Below are positions 63,400-64,000 of a stretch of 64,000 bases of DNA, one piece after another. The notes beneath the pieces are model-generated. The model was not told the DNA's origin. It saw only the letters and a list, made by a program, of their open reading frames with translations, and searched no databases. Origin of the DNA: Arthrobacter sp. ISL-65 (GTDB lineage Bacteria > Actinomycetota > Actinomycetes > Actinomycetales > Micrococcaceae); NCBI RefSeq assembly GCF_018613795.1, contig NZ_JAGGPN010000035.1, forward strand, positions 1-64,000, written 5' to 3'. The translations under genes were made by a program, and so were the position numbers. Every line of letters begins with the position of its first letter. The first letter of the stretch is position 1.

Positions 63400-64000
63400 G
63401 TCCCCGGCAACCATCCGCCGGTACGTGCTCGGTGTGAAACCCAGGTACTTCTGAAAGTCATTCGTCAGGTGTGCGTGGTCGGCGTACCCAAGCTCGGCCG
63501 CTATCGCGGCCAGATCCGCTGAAGCATCCAGGCGCGTCCGCTCGGCAGCATCCTGAAGGCGCCGACGGCGGATCAGCGCGGCAGGGCTGAGGCCGATGTA
63601 CTTCCTGGCCACACGCTGCAGGGTCCGCTGTGAGACCGCCAGCGCAGACGCCGCATCCTCGACCCGGACTACAGAGGGGTCAGAACCAATGACGTCCATC
63701 AGCCGGTTGGCCAGCAGCGCCTCCTCGGACACCGCAGGCCCTGCAAAGCAAGCCAGCCACCCCGCAAAGGCATCCACTGCCCGCTCGCGGCGAGTATCGC
63801 CGTCGTGCGTGTCCATGACCTCCGAGGCGGAGAGATGCAGCCCTTCCGCGGCAACTGCCACTTCCGTGTCCCGCAGGCTGGAGGGACAGTCGGTGAACAG
63901 CGGCACGGCCGCCGGCCGGAGCAACGCACCAACCGCCCAGCCCCGTCCAGTCAAATCCCGATGGGCCGCCCGGGTAGTTGGGCCGGAGAAGACCACGCCA
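63361..64000 (-). CDS. AraC-family transcriptional regulator (5' end cut by window edge)
   Basis: At least 211 residues; the frame stays open to the right edge, and the first visible residues (VVFSGPTTRAAH) look internal, so the start lies outside. C-terminal double helix-turn-helix: VEDAASALAVSQRTLQRVAR and LAAIAAELGYADHAHLTNDFQKYLGFTPSTYR. The N-terminal part (RGWAVGALLRPAAVP) matches AraC proteins with a DUF6597-like domain. The tail is made from a dispersed repeat. Confidence 0.88.
   Translation of the reverse strand, partial: GVVFSGPTTRAAHRDLTGRGWAVGALLRPAAVPLFTDCPSSLRDTEVAVAAEGLHLSASEVMDTHDGDTRRERAVDAFAGWLACFAGPAVSEEALLANRLMDVIGSDPSVVRVEDAASALAVSQRTLQRVARKYIGLSPAALIRRRRLQDAAERTRLDASADLAAIAAELGYADHAHLTNDFQKYLGFTPSTYRRMVAGDPVIEPVEIRRAR

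Overview
The window is high-GC, densely coding DNA with many GTG/TTG starts and 4-nt ATGA/GTGA overlaps. It fits a Gram-positive actinobacterium, most likely Micrococcaceae (Arthrobacter or Pseudarthrobacter). Supporting signs are a paaABCDE phenylacetyl-CoA epoxidase operon of actinobacterial type, an LAxTG wall-anchored protein, SipW-type exported proteins, an S8 protease with FG-GAP repeats and a divergent Lrp/branched-chain-type oxo-acid dehydrogenase operon. The genus is inferred from gene content. No rRNA, tRNA, transposase, integrase or CRISPR array was recognised.

Region 1 (1-13 kb) is about the cell surface: an acyltransferase-3 end, lipoproteins, a NodB-deacetylase/GT2 synthase fusion, an orphan TRAP-binding-like lipoprotein, a GH18-like membrane-anchored protein, two tandem lipoproteins sharing a putative 3D/double-psi barrel domain, a secreted subtilase and an acyltransferase. 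Region 2 (13-16.5 kb) holds two exported surface proteins followed by a decayed, internally deleted copy of the neighbouring acyltransferase. Region 3 (16.4-21.3 kb) is a polar amino-acid type ABC transporter with a divergent-motif HisD-family dehydrogenase and a divergent LysR regulator that has a perfect palindrome in front of it. Region 4 (21.4-28.3 kb) has a two-component system in which both genes carry frameshifts, then a ParA/MinD-like ATPase surrounded by five very short membrane-protein genes, which I regard as the best candidate for something undescribed, and an MBL hydrolase.

Region 5 (28.8-52.4 kb) is an exopolysaccharide/capsule locus: Wzy-like polymerase/ligase, tyrosine autokinase, flippase, WecG-type and GT2 glycosyltransferases, an MptE-like protein, a three-gene CMP-sugar-acid module (cytidylyltransferase, hydroxyacid dehydrogenase, SDR), GDP-fucose synthesis (gmd, fcl), the initiating phosphoglycosyltransferase, a DUF4012 protein and a wall-anchored protein. 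An intact oxo-acid dehydrogenase operon (E1a, E1b, E2) with its Lrp-family regulator sits inside it, as does a broken pectate-lyase/tail-spike-like gene. The core of the locus is visibly AT-richer than its flanks.

Region 6 (52.5-64 kb) has galU, a VanZ-like protein, PaaG-like isomerase plus paaABCDE for aerobic phenylacetate catabolism, an acyltransferase-SGNH protein, a secreted protein, a metallophosphoesterase and an AraC regulator running off the right edge. A dispersed repeat with core TTTCGACAGGCTCAACCA occurs in gaps and inside coding sequence, notably several times in the E2 linker.
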